A stretch of DNA of 64,000 nt from an uncultured Chlorobiaceae bacterium (GTDB lineage: Bacteria > Bacteroidota > Chlorobiia > Chlorobiales > Chlorobiaceae): contig CAIJWE010000088.1 of NCBI GenBank assembly GCA_903824295.1, positions 1 through 64,000 on the forward strand, in the 5' to 3' direction. The position numbers and the translations under genes were made by a program. The notes under the pieces were generated by a model. The model saw only the letters and a list, made by a program, of their open reading frames with translations, ran no database searches and was not told the DNA's origin. Positions 36,458 to 44,330 of the stretch are shown here, piece by piece. Position 1 is the stretch's first letter; every line of letters starts with the position of its first letter.

Positions 36458-37279
36458 ATGATGCTTTTTTCCGGCCAGCAACCGCCTGCCTTCGCACTGA
36501 CCCTTGTTGTTGAAACAGGGAATACAACCGCTTCGATTGCGCTCTTCAGGGGTAACGAGTGCCTTGACGTGCACAAGGTACCCTCTTCAGTCATGAGCAG
36601 CAGGGAGGGGATCTCGGCACAGCTCCTGCCGGTTATCATGCATTATCCAGCGCTTCGTGATGCGGTGCTCTGCAGTGTCGTGCCTTCACTGGATGACGCC
36701 ATCTGTACCTTTCTTCGTTCTCATTTGCCGGGCGAGGTTGTCAAGGTCACCTCCTCCATGCAGCTTCCCTTCACGCTCCACTACGATTCACCGGAGAGCT
36801 TCGGTGCCGATCGCATTGCTCTTTGCGCCCTCGGTTGCCAGCTCTATGCAAGAGAGGCTGTTATTGCCTTCGATATTGGTACCGCCATCACGGTTGACGT
36901 GCTTGGTTCCGGCCAGGACTATCTTGGCGGCCTCATCATGCCAGGCCTTGACCTTATGGCAAAGGCGCTGCATGAACATACCGCACGGCTGCCACTTGTT
37001 GATATAGATCGACCGGAAACCATTGTTGGTCACTCGACGGTTGAGTGCATCCGGAACGGTATCGCTCTTGGTTGCGCTTCGAGTATTGACGGGCTTCTTG
37101 TAAAAATTCAACGCTGGCTTCGCGAGGCGCATGGTGAGGAGAGCATCAGGGTGATTGCTGCGGGCGGAAATGCACCGCTTGTTTCGGCCATGCTCGACGC
37201 CTCTGTCGTGGTCGAAGAGCATGCGGTGCTCAGGGGTAGCCGTTATCTTTTTGCGCTCAATGCGCCCGCTTCCCGCTGA
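36458..37279 (+). CDS. coaX: type III pantothenate kinase
   Basis: A 273-residue ASKHA-fold kinase for the first step of coenzyme A synthesis. Features: the N-terminal phosphate loop LVVETGNTTAS, the pantothenate-binding SPESFGADRIALCALG, the catalytic AVIAFDIGTAITVDVL at about residue 140, and GGLIMPGLDLM. The usual first-loop aspartate (DxGNT) is replaced here by glutamate (E19). Other motifs are intact, so it is probably active. Start is ATG 36458 or 36461; two adjacent ATGs cannot be separated. Its 3' end overlaps the convergent aroB by 23 bp. Confidence 0.9.
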   Translation: MMLFSGQQPPAFALTLVVETGNTTASIALFRGNECLDVHKVPSSVMSSREGISAQLLPVIMHYPALRDAVLCSVVPSLDDAICTFLRSHLPGEVVKVTSSMQLPFTLHYDSPESFGADRIALCALGCQLYAREAVIAFDIGTAITVDVLGSGQDYLGGLIMPGLDLMAKALHEHTARLPLVDIDRPETIVGHSTVECIRNGIALGCASSIDGLLVKIQRWLREAHGEESIRVIAAGGNAPLVSAMLDASVVVEEHAVLRGSRYLFALNAPASR

Positions 37280-38354
37280 AGAATCTCCGCCCGTCGTCGA
37301 TCGATTTCAGTACAAGGCTCTCCTCAACACTACCCTCCAGCAGGAATGCCTCACCCAGCTTTTTCAACAGTACAAAACGGAGTTTTTTATCCAGTTTTTT
37401 CTTGTCGGAGAGCATCGCCTCAAGGAGCTGCGCACTGTCGATATCGAGAAACCTCCGCTTCACCAGCCCTTTTGGAAAACGGAACTTCTGCAGCAGAGCC
37501 AGTCCGCGTTCAAGTGAGGGTTGGTCAAGATAGCCGAGATTGTGTGATAAGAAGAGGGCGCAGACCATGCCGATGGTGACCGCTTCGCCGTGCCGCAGGT
37601 AACGGTACTCGGCAAGCTTCTCAAGTCCATGAGCAAAGGTGTGACCGAAATTGAGGGTGGCGCGAAGTCCACTGGTCTCCCTGAAATCCTTTTCGACGAC
37701 ATCAGCTTTGGTGTATGCGCTTTTTTTGATCGCTTCGGTTAAAAAGGGCTCCTGCAAGTTCATGATATCGCTGAAGTGGAGGTCAAGAAAGGTAAAAAAT
37801 GGCTCGTCGGCGATAAAGCCATATTTGACCACTTCCGCCATTCCTGCATAAATCTCACGCTTTGGAAGGGTTGTCAGGTATGCAGGGTCAATCAGTATCA
37901 GCGAGGCCTCATGGAAAAATCCGATCAGGTTTTTGCCGAGCGGGTGGTTAATGGCCACTTTGCCGCCAATGGAGCTGTCGGTCATAGCCAGCAGGGTGGT
38001 GGGGAGCTGAATCACGGGTATGCCCCGGAAGTAGCTCGCTGCGATAAATCCGCCAAGATCACCCACAACGCCGCCGCCCACGGCAAGCAGGTTCCAGCTC
38101 CGGTCAACATCAGCCTCAATCATGCTGCCGTAGAGGCGGTAGGCTGCGCTGAAGCTTTTGGAGGCTTCCCGTGCCGGCACAACCAGCTCTTTATACTGAA
38201 AACCTTCATCATGCAGCTTCTGGAGAATCGACTCTCCGTAAAGCTTGCGGGTATGTTCATCAAAAAGCACCACGGTTTTTTTTGCAAGAGCGTGGGTTTT
38301 AAACAATGAACCCAATCCGGCAAGAACCGGTGTTCCAACAATTATTGTACTCAC
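37257..38354 (-). CDS. aroB: 3-dehydroquinate synthase
   Basis: A 365-residue NAD- and metal-dependent enzyme, second step of the shikimate pathway. Family features: VVLFDEHTRKLYG, the NAD-binding LAVGGGVVGDLGGFIAASYF, QLPTTLLAMTDSSIGGKVAINHPLGKN, and the metal-binding EVVKYG and NFGHTFAHGLE with RHGEAVTIGM. It lies 10 bp downstream of aroK on the same strand, so the two form an aromatic amino acid operon. It ends inside the convergent coaX. Confidence 0.95.
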   Translation of the reverse strand: MSTIIVGTPVLAGLGSLFKTHALAKKTVVLFDEHTRKLYGESILQKLHDEGFQYKELVVPAREASKSFSAAYRLYGSMIEADVDRSWNLLAVGGGVVGDLGGFIAASYFRGIPVIQLPTTLLAMTDSSIGGKVAINHPLGKNLIGFFHEASLILIDPAYLTTLPKREIYAGMAEVVKYGFIADEPFFTFLDLHFSDIMNLQEPFLTEAIKKSAYTKADVVEKDFRETSGLRATLNFGHTFAHGLEKLAEYRYLRHGEAVTIGMVCALFLSHNLGYLDQPSLERGLALLQKFRFPKGLVKRRFLDIDSAQLLEAMLSDKKKLDKKLRFVLLKKLGEAFLLEGSVEESLVLKSIDDGRRFFSGKRAH

Positions 38355-38364
38355 AGCTTCTTAT

Positions 38365-38943
38365 TTATTGTTGATTCCCGATAGTTGCCGAGGTATTCCG
38401 CACATACCGTTCAATTTTGCGGGTAAGCTCCTCGACGGTTGATCCGATCCGTTTCACGTCAGTATCGACGGTGATATCGGCATTACTATAGCGCGGTTCC
38501 CGTTTGGCAAGGATGGTGGTAATTTTCTCTTCAATCTCTTCACGTGAAAGTTTTCGTCCGTTCACCCCCCTCAGTAAAGGGCGATCTGTCTTGTTGCAGA
38601 GCCGGCGGGCAAGGGTTTTGGATGGTGATTTCAGGTAGACCATCGTGCCGGATTTTTGTATGAGTTCGTATGACTGGTCGTTTTCCAGCACACCTCCACC
38701 GAGGGAGACAACCAGCCGGCTCTGTTTGACAAGTTCTATCAGGGAACGCAGTTCAAGAGCCCGAAAATACTCCTCACCGTGCTCTGTAAAAATCCGTGTA
38801 ATGCTCTTTCCGGCTTCTTTTTCAATACGCTGGTCAAGGTCCACAAACTCATAACCGAGCGAGTTTGCAAGCAGCGGGCCTATGGTCGATTTACCCGATC
38901 CGCTGAAACCGGTTAAAAAAATGAGGGTGTGTTCTTTATTCAC
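38365..38943 (-). CDS. aroK: shikimate kinase
   Basis: A 192-residue P-loop kinase phosphorylating shikimate. Walker A GFSGSGKST is at residues 12-20. The shikimate-binding DLDQRIEKEAGKSI and FRALELRSL follow, then the GGG segment VVSLGGGVLEND, and the lid with CNKTDRPLL. First gene of the aroK-aroB operon. Length is slightly above the usual 170 because of a C-terminal extension. Confidence 0.95.
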   Translation of the reverse strand: MNKEHTLIFLTGFSGSGKSTIGPLLANSLGYEFVDLDQRIEKEAGKSITRIFTEHGEEYFRALELRSLIELVKQSRLVVSLGGGVLENDQSYELIQKSGTMVYLKSPSKTLARRLCNKTDRPLLRGVNGRKLSREEIEEKITTILAKREPRYSNADITVDTDVKRIGSTVEELTRKIERYVRNTSATIGNQQ

Positions 38944-39139
38944 GACGAAATGTTCAAAATCTCTCTGTTTTACCTGCGGCCTGTTACCAATTGTGCGAAG
39001 TTTTACGAAAATAAAAAAAATCTGTCACCTCCTCTCCTAAAAAGTCAGGATTGGGTCGTTATGCCCATTTTTCCTGTGCACGAGGCCATCATAATCTGTC
39101 TCAGGCCAAGCCAGGCCAGGCATCAGAGGGTTTGTTCTC

Positions 39140-39207
39140 TTCAGCACGGAGGCTGAACAACGTTTCCCAAATTGCCCTCATTCCTGTTCGAATGGGGGCA
39201 ATTTTTT
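39140..39207 (+). terminator. two-hairpin structure ending in an intrinsic terminator
   Basis: TTCAGC/GCTGAA around ACGGAG (39140-39157) is followed by AAATTGCCCTCATT / AATGGGGGCAATTT (39169-39182 with 39191-39204, one wobble) and six Ts. No coding gene on this strand lies upstream, so it may end a small RNA starting after 38944, or be an attenuator for the porin. Confidence 0.6.
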
Positions 39208-39209
39208 GC

Positions 39210-39238
39210 TACCATATTAACGGTATTTATACGGTATA
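39210..39238 (+). promoter_or_regulatory. TACC-N8-GGTA palindrome shared with the sulfite reductase promoter
   Basis: TACCATATTAACGGTATTTA at 39210-39229, followed by a second half-site ACGGTAT (39231-39237). The copy at 41475-41494 differs at a single base. Likely a repressor or activator operator for sulfur genes. Confidence 0.6.
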
Positions 39239-39503
39239 TGCTTGCATTTTATGATGATATGGAGCTTTATTGACCACTGTAAATCAAACAACACTTACCA
39301 TGAACTATCAGTTACGATCACAGAAGAACGCTACCGGCAGCCATCCATATCGCTGTTGTTGCTGTATAAGCGTGGAGATGCGGAAGAACCGATTGACGAC
39401 AGAGCACCCTGCCTGTTCAGGGTTGATTATTTCGAAGCCGGCTTTTTCTTTTACAGGATCTTTTTATTTCATCAAGCAAATTTAACAAACGGGAGAATTA
39501 ATA

Positions 39504-40574
39504 ATGAAGAGGATATTATCACTTGCAGCAATGTTTGCTGTTTTGTCATACACATCTTCAGCGTCGGCTGAGCTGAAGATTGGTGGTGAAGCGTCTGTTC
39601 GTTTTAGGGACGATTTCGGGCACACGAATGAGTCTGGCAAGAAACCTTCCACGGAAGACCAGTATTTTCAGTACCGCGTTCGCCTGAAACCTTCGGCTGA
39701 TCTCGGTGATGGCTACTTCTTCAAGGCGTTGATACAGGATGAAACTGTTGCCGGCAGTTGGCAGACTGTTGCCGACAACAATACTGAAAATTTCAGTCTT
39801 AATGTTTCGCAATTTTACTTTGGTCACAACAGTGAAAACAGTCATTGGTCGCTTGGTCGTCTTCCTCTCGGAAGCTTTGACAACCCGATTCTTGATCTGA
39901 CACTGTACGCTATTCCTGGCAAAGGTCCTCAAGGCAAAAAATTGTATGCGGTGGACACTCCGATATCAACCAATCATTTTGACCGTCTTTTCGGCTTCAA
40001 CTATGGCGTCAAGCTTGGTAACGGTGAGCTGAACGCGCTTCTCGTTAACTTTGACAACATTTCTACTACCACTGCAGACAGAGGGCTTTTAAACGACGGC
40101 TATGGTTTTACAGCGTCATACAAGACGACGATTGGAGATGTCACCATTGCGCCGCAGGTTTATGTTACCTTGACCCACTTGGGTGACGATCGTTCACCGT
40201 ACAGTTTTGGTGCACAGGCATTCATTCCTGCTGGCAAGTCAAAGGTCACACTCAGTGGATTTTATACCGCCGACAGGAACACCTATAATGGAAACAGTTA
40301 TGACTATAGCGGTTACATTTTCAGACTCAAGGGTGAGTCCGGCCCGGTGCTTGCCTGGATCGACTACAACAAGACCACGGATGATCAGGGGAACAAAGAT
40401 TACAACAACACCTTTGTCTGGGCGCAGTATAAAGTCAATGTGCATGAATCGGCAACGGGAACCTTCAGTTTGACGCCGACCATCAGGTATCGTGCAAGCA
40501 GAGAGAATAACGCTTCCGGTTTCATCGATAACGATCTGTTCCGTACAGAGCTCTATGCAACGGTAACGTTCTGA
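39504..40574 (+). CDS. outer-membrane porin
   Basis: A 356-residue beta-barrel protein with a clear signal peptide (KRILSLAAMFAVLSYTSSASA, cleaved after about residue 22). The mature part consists of alternating amphipathic strands, with NFSLNVSQFYFGHNS, YGVKLGNGELNALLV and a terminal strand TELYATVTF ending in the required phenylalanine. An ATG at 39504 follows GGGAG. Porins of this kind admit small anions and sugars; its place beside sulfate assimilation genes and the shared palindrome suggest sulfate or sulfur-compound uptake, which is inference. Confidence 0.8.
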   Translation: MKRILSLAAMFAVLSYTSSASAELKIGGEASVRFRDDFGHTNESGKKPSTEDQYFQYRVRLKPSADLGDGYFFKALIQDETVAGSWQTVADNNTENFSLNVSQFYFGHNSENSHWSLGRLPLGSFDNPILDLTLYAIPGKGPQGKKLYAVDTPISTNHFDRLFGFNYGVKLGNGELNALLVNFDNISTTTADRGLLNDGYGFTASYKTTIGDVTIAPQVYVTLTHLGDDRSPYSFGAQAFIPAGKSKVTLSGFYTADRNTYNGNSYDYSGYIFRLKGESGPVLAWIDYNKTTDDQGNKDYNNTFVWAQYKVNVHESATGTFSLTPTIRYRASRENNASGFIDNDLFRTELYATVTF

Positions 40575-40589
40575 TAATTTTTACTCCGT

Positions 40590-40675
40590 CATCCGGGCAC
40601 CTGCAGTAGCGTCTTACGGGGACTGGGGGTGAGTGTGTGCATCTTGATTCTTCAGTGTTGCCCGGATGTATTTTT
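40590..40675 (+). terminator. possible long hairpin terminator after the porin
   Basis: CATCCGGGCA (40590-40599) pairs with TGCCCGGATG (40659-40668), followed by TATTTTT. The loop is about 59 nt, so this is less certain. The arms resemble those of the hairpin at 40865-40922. Confidence 0.45.
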
Positions 40676-40681
40676 ACGTAA

Positions 40682-40755
40682 GGCGATGTGGGTGAGTGGT
40701 CTAAGCCAAGGGTCTGCAAAACTCTTTATCACAAGTTCGAATCTTGTCATCGCCT
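40682..40755 (+). tRNA. tRNA-Cys (GCA)
   Basis: A 74-nt cloverleaf. The acceptor GGCGATG pairs with CATCGCC, with discriminator T73 as expected for tRNA-Cys. The D arm is GGT/GCC with G18G19. The anticodon stem is AGGGT/ACTCT with anticodon GCA in loop CTGCAAA. The variable loop has 5 nt, and the T arm is ACAAG/CTTGT with TTCGAAT. CCA is not encoded. It lies directly upstream of the cysteine/sulfate assimilation genes. Confidence 0.95.
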
Positions 40756-40864
40756 CTGGTTATCGAGTTGTTTTTTTAATGATTTTAATTATTTAAATGG
40801 TTATTAATGGAACAATTGTAGAACAAGAAGTTTGATTTTCTGCGATTTTGATTCTCCTCGCGCT

Positions 40865-40930
40865 CATCCGGGTGACGAAAGAAACGTGTGGTCGGGTACA
40901 TTGTTCTTTCGTCATCCGGATGTTTTTTTT
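40865..40930 (+). terminator. 19-bp-stem terminator downstream of tRNA-Cys
   Basis: CATCCGGGTGACGAAAGAA (40865-40883) pairs with TTCTTTCGTCATCCGGATG (40904-40922) at 18 of 19 positions and runs into eight Ts. It probably ends the tRNA transcript. Confidence 0.85.
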
Positions 40931-41081
40931 GGTTGTTCTTTATCAAATACCCATACCTTTTCTGTCAGCATCCAGTAACTTCGCTCGGCGTAGCCCCTCT
41001 CCCTGCTCCCAAGTTGGCAGCTCATGTCAGCTTTGCTTCTAAGCGAGAGGGAAGTACCAAAATTTTGAATATTCTACTGAT

Positions 41082-41353
41082 ATGGAAACCATTATTACCA
41101 TTCATATCGAAAAGCTGCCAGAGGGGGTTTATCTGGCAACTTCCGATACCTTGCAGGGCCTTGTAGCACAGGGGAGAACGATCAATCGTAGGATTATAAT
41201 GGGCAGGCTGCCGGAAGCCATGAACTCTGGTTTAATCCGGCCAGGAAGGTTTTTACTACCATTCCGAATCATCCGGGAGATATGCCAGAGGGAACATTGA
41301 GAGCCATCTTGAAACAGGCACAGGTCACAGTTGATGATTTTCTTCAAGCATAA
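41082..41353 (+). pseudogene. hicBA toxin-antitoxin relic
   Basis: Residues from 41082 read METIITIHIEKLPEGVYLAT..LQGLVAQGRT, the N-terminal half of a HicB antitoxin. From 41213, in another frame, the DNA reads GSHELWFNP..FTTIPNHPGDMPEGTLRAILKQ..VDDFLQA and stop at 41351, the C-terminal half of a HicA mRNA interferase including its catalytic His. Between them, MGRLP (41199) looks like the HicA start. The HicB end and HicA middle are deleted, so neither protein can work. Confidence 0.85.
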
Positions 41354-41434
41354 GTTTTCGTTCTGAAAGTAAGATCATAGAATGGCGTGATGCTGTTCAT
41401 GGTTCATTCTCAGCATAAATCAGCTTTTTGTTGG

Positions 41435-41452
41435 GCCGAGCTGGAGCTCGGC
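41435..41452. repeat. GC-rich perfect palindrome
   Basis: GCCGAGCTGGAGCTCGGC, an 8-bp stem with a 2-nt loop, followed by GCTCCCGGGGGACC. It lies between the hicBA relic and the sulfite reductase promoter and looks like a dispersed palindromic element. Confidence 0.7.
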
Positions 41453-41474
41453 GCTCCCGGGGGACCCTCCACTC

Positions 41475-41495
41475 TACCATATTTACGGTATTTAT
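41475..41495 (+). promoter_or_regulatory. TACC-N8-GGTA palindrome upstream of the sulfite reductase
   Basis: TACCATATTTACGGTATTTA, nearly identical to the copy before the porin (39210). Downstream DNA is also alike: TGCTTG then GCTTTATT about 30 bases later in both places. Likely operator or activator site of the sulfur assimilation operon. Confidence 0.6.
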
Positions 41496-41620
41496 CAGTA
41501 GCCTGCTTGGAGATGTGACGCTTATTGCGCTTTATTAACAATCGTTAATTTAGTCTGTGCCCTCCTTTTTGCAGGCAACGGGTATGGTGAATGGAGTAAC
41601 ATCCCCAAATTTTTAAGAGC

Positions 41621-42511
41621 ATGGCGGAACGTGAACTTGTTTTGACGGCCGTGACTGGCCCTGGAGTGTTGCGCCAAAAGCAGCACGATTATTATCTCTT
41701 GCGCATCAAAGCGGTTGCTGGCGATTTGAGTGCCGTGCAACTTGCCAGTATTGCTGAAGTTGCTGAACTTTATGGACGGGGAGTGGTTCATCTCTCCACC
41801 CGTCAGGGGGTTGAGATTCATCATGTGCATCATGATAATCTGGAGAGTGCTCAACTTGCCCTGAGTCAGGCGGGAGTTGAAATGGGTGCTTCCGGCCCAC
41901 GGGTACGGGTCATTGTTGCGTGTCCGGGAGAGGCGACCTGTAAGTGGGGAGTCATGGATACCAAGAAGATTGCAACAGAGCTTGATCGTCGCTTTTTTTA
42001 TAAGGAGGCTCCTTCAAAATTCAAGATGGCGGTAACGGGTTGCGCCAATAACTGTACCAAGGCGAACGAAAATGATATTGGTGTCAGGGGTGCCATAGAG
42101 CCTGACTGGGTTGCCTCGTCCTGCTGTGATTGCCGGCTCTGTCTTTCGCTCTGTCCTGCAAAAGCAATTGTGCGTGACGAGACGGGCTCCAACGGTACAC
42201 GGGAGTACCATTACGGGGTTGACAGGGAGAGTTGCATCAACTGTACGGCGTGCACCCAGCATTGCCCCGGAGAGGCGTGGGTTGTTGGCAGGCAGGGCTA
42301 TACACTCTTTATCGGCGGCACCATGGGCAAGACTCCCCGTTTTGCTACGGTGCTGAAGAAGCTGGTTGAGAGCGAAGAGGAGCTGTATGACTTGATCGAG
42401 AAAACCTTGATCTGTTACCGCACGCATGGCCGGAAAAAAGAGCGGTTTGGCCATACGATTGACCGTATCGGCATCGAAAAGGTGAGAGAGGAGATTCTTG
42501 GCGGCGAGTAA
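41621..42511 (+). CDS. siroheme sulfite reductase with ferredoxin domain (small, assimilatory type)
   Basis: A 296-residue single-subunit siroheme/Fe-S reductase, predicted to reduce sulfite to sulfide. An N-terminal ferredoxin-like half domain has VHLSTRQGVEIHHV. The siroheme-[4Fe-4S] motif is split as ACPGEATCKWG and VTGCANNCTKA. Two further 4Fe-4S motifs follow: CCDCRLCLSLCPAKAI and CINCTACTQHCPGEAW. The size and order match small DsrA-like or Asr-type enzymes, not the large CysI. It opens the operon containing cysH, cysD and cysN, so an assimilatory role is most likely. The preceding DNA carries the shared palindrome. Confidence 0.82.
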   Translation: MAERELVLTAVTGPGVLRQKQHDYYLLRIKAVAGDLSAVQLASIAEVAELYGRGVVHLSTRQGVEIHHVHHDNLESAQLALSQAGVEMGASGPRVRVIVACPGEATCKWGVMDTKKIATELDRRFFYKEAPSKFKMAVTGCANNCTKANENDIGVRGAIEPDWVASSCCDCRLCLSLCPAKAIVRDETGSNGTREYHYGVDRESCINCTACTQHCPGEAWVVGRQGYTLFIGGTMGKTPRFATVLKKLVESEEELYDLIEKTLICYRTHGRKKERFGHTIDRIGIEKVREEILGGE

Positions 42512-42652
42512 GCGGGGAGGCGTTATAGTAAAAAAGCGATGCGGGGAAGACCGCAGCCTTTCCCCCGACCAGGTCGGCATTACCCGCGCCCAGCCCCATC
42601 GCGGTTCCAATGTAGAAACAATACATGAAAGAAATATCATAAAAAACGAGCT

Positions 42653-43372
42653 ATGAGCAGGGAAGTTGTTGAACAATTGAAGAGTGAACTCTCGGGCAAA
42701 ACGCCGCAGGAGATTCTGCGCTGGGCTGCCGCATATTTCGCGTCAGGAGAGTGCGCTCTGGCGTCAAGTTTTGGTGCAGAGGATCAGGTTATTACCGACA
42801 TGCTGGAGAAGGAGCAACTCCAAATACCAATTTTTACCCTCGATACAGGGCGCCTTCCGCAGGAGAGCTATGATCTCATTGATGCCACGCGAAAGCGCTA
42901 CGGCATTGAAATTGAGGTGCTTGTGCCCGAAAGGGTCACGCTTGAAGCAATGCTGACGCGTTACGGGCCAAACCTCTTTTATGAGAGTGTTGAGCTGCGG
43001 CGGGAGTGCTGCCGCATCCGAAAGGTTGAGCCGCTTGCCGGGAAGCTTTCGACCCTCAAGGGGTGGATCTGCGGCCTGCGGCGGGAGCAGTCGGTGACCA
43101 GAACAGGAGTGGAGCTGGTGGAGTGGGATGGCTCATTTGGACTCATTAAAATCAATCCTCTGGCCGATATGACCGACGCTGAGCTCTGGGACTATATCCG
43201 CCAGCACGAGGTGCCTTGCAACGTCCTTCATTCGCAGGGCTACCCGAGCATTGGCTGTGCTCCCTGTACGAGGGCCATCAAGCCGGGAGAAGATATCCGG
43301 GCTGGCCGCTGGTGGTGGGAAATGCCGGAACACAAAGAGTGCGGACTGCATCGTGAACAACAACCTTCTTGA
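42653..43372 (+). CDS. cysH: adenylyl-sulfate reductase (APS-type CysH)
   Basis: A 239-residue reductase turning APS into sulfite and AMP. The PP-loop-like SSFGAEDQV is at residue 38. The four cluster cysteines are C119/C120 (RRECCRIRK) and C202/C205 (GCAPC), which mark the [4Fe-4S]-containing APS reductase type. The catalytic cysteine is C230 in KECGLH near the C-terminus. Thus the pathway should not need PAPS. It overlaps the TTG of the cysD frame, and cysD follows within 15 bp. Confidence 0.93.
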   Translation: MSREVVEQLKSELSGKTPQEILRWAAAYFASGECALASSFGAEDQVITDMLEKEQLQIPIFTLDTGRLPQESYDLIDATRKRYGIEIEVLVPERVTLEAMLTRYGPNLFYESVELRRECCRIRKVEPLAGKLSTLKGWICGLRREQSVTRTGVELVEWDGSFGLIKINPLADMTDAELWDYIRQHEVPCNVLHSQGYPSIGCAPCTRAIKPGEDIRAGRWWWEMPEHKECGLHREQQPS

Positions 43373-43383
43373 CAACAGCGTGT

Positions 43384-44262
43384 ATGGATCATCTTGACAA
43401 ACTTGAGGCACAAAGCGTTTACATTCTTCGCGAAGCCTATCGTGAATTTAAAAGCCTCTGTATGCTCTGGTCGATTGGCAAAGACAGCACCGTCATGCTC
43501 TGGCTTGCGCGGAAGGCCTTTTTCGGCCACGTACCCATTCCCTTGGTGCATATCGACACGCACTACAAGATTCCTGAAATGATTGCCTATCGCGACCGGT
43601 TTGCCCTTGAGTGGAACCTGAATATGATCTATGGTGAAAACAGTGAGGCGCTTGCAGAAAAACAGACCTTTCCTGATGGCAATACCGATCGTCTTACCTG
43701 CTGCAAATACCTTAAAAGTGAAGCGCTGAAACATACGCTCTCTGGTGAGTGGCCTCGCTACAGGATGAATCATGACGAACGGCGCTATGTGGTTGATGAG
43801 GGACGGGAACCCTATACCGGAGTGATTGTCGGCGTCAGGGCTGACGAAGAGGGGAGCCGTTCAAAGGAACGCTATTTTTCACCCCGCGACAAAGACAACG
43901 TCTGGGATGTCGGCGATCAGCCTCCCGAGTTCTGGAACCAGTTCAAAACCGATTTTGCTCCCGGTACCCATGTACGCATCCATCCGCTGCTCGACTGGAC
44001 CGAGCAGAACATCTGGGAATATATCGAGCGCGAAAAGATACCGGTGGTCTCCCTCTATTTCAATCAGGGCGAGGGTACGCGCTATCGTTCTCTTGGCTGT
44101 TATCCCTGTACCAATCCGGTACTCTCGGATGCACAAACGGTGCCAGAGATCATTGATGAGCTGAAGAGCGGCAAGTTTTCAAACATTGCTGAACGCTCAG
44201 GGCGCGCCCAGGACAGTGAAGATGGCGGGCTGGAGACGCTTCGGCGCGACGGGTATATGTAA
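43384..44262 (+). CDS. cysD: sulfate adenylyltransferase subunit CysD
   Basis: A 292-residue PP-loop ATP sulfurylase subunit making APS from sulfate and ATP with CysN. The PP-loop is [13 protein letters not shown] near residue 29. Also visible are [39 protein letters not shown] and the C-terminal GCYPCTNPV and [13 protein letters not shown] chose ATG 43384 because [17 protein letters not shown] matches the family start. The TTG at 43369 would overlap the cysH stop as TTGA and is a weaker option. Confidence 0.95.
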   Translation: MDHLDKLEAQSVYILREAYREFKSLCMLWSIGKDSTVMLWLARKAFFGHVPIPLVHIDTHYKIPEMIAYRDRFALEWNLNMIYGENSEALAEKQTFPDGNTDRLTCCKYLKSEALKHTLSGEWPRYRMNHDERRYVVDEGREPYTGVIVGVRADEEGSRSKERYFSPRDKDNVWDVGDQPPEFWNQFKTDFAPGTHVRIHPLLDWTEQNIWEYIEREKIPVVSLYFNQGEGTRYRSLGCYPCTNPVLSDAQTVPEIIDELKSGKFSNIAERSGRAQDSEDGGLETLRRDGYM

Positions 44263-44298
44263 TTGACCGTTGACAATTGATAGTGGACAATTGACAAT
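44262..44298 (+). repeat. short TTGACAATTGA-type repeats between cysD and cysN
   Basis: GTTGACAATTGATAGTGG is followed by ACAATTGACAATGG. The two GACAATTGA-like units resemble dispersed short repeats of the CAGTAAT class seen elsewhere in the window but have a different core. Confidence 0.5.
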
Positions 44299-44330
44299 GG
44301 CGGGTGACTCAATCTTTTTTTTGTAGAGCT

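Larger units (their letters stand above)
38944..39503. other. intergenic region upstream of the porin
   Basis: About 560 bp between the divergent aroK and porin genes. It holds two successive hairpins ending in a T-run (39140-39207), a shared palindromic motif (39210-39238) and a 75-codon open frame without family features. The porin promoter should follow the motif. Confidence 0.5.
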
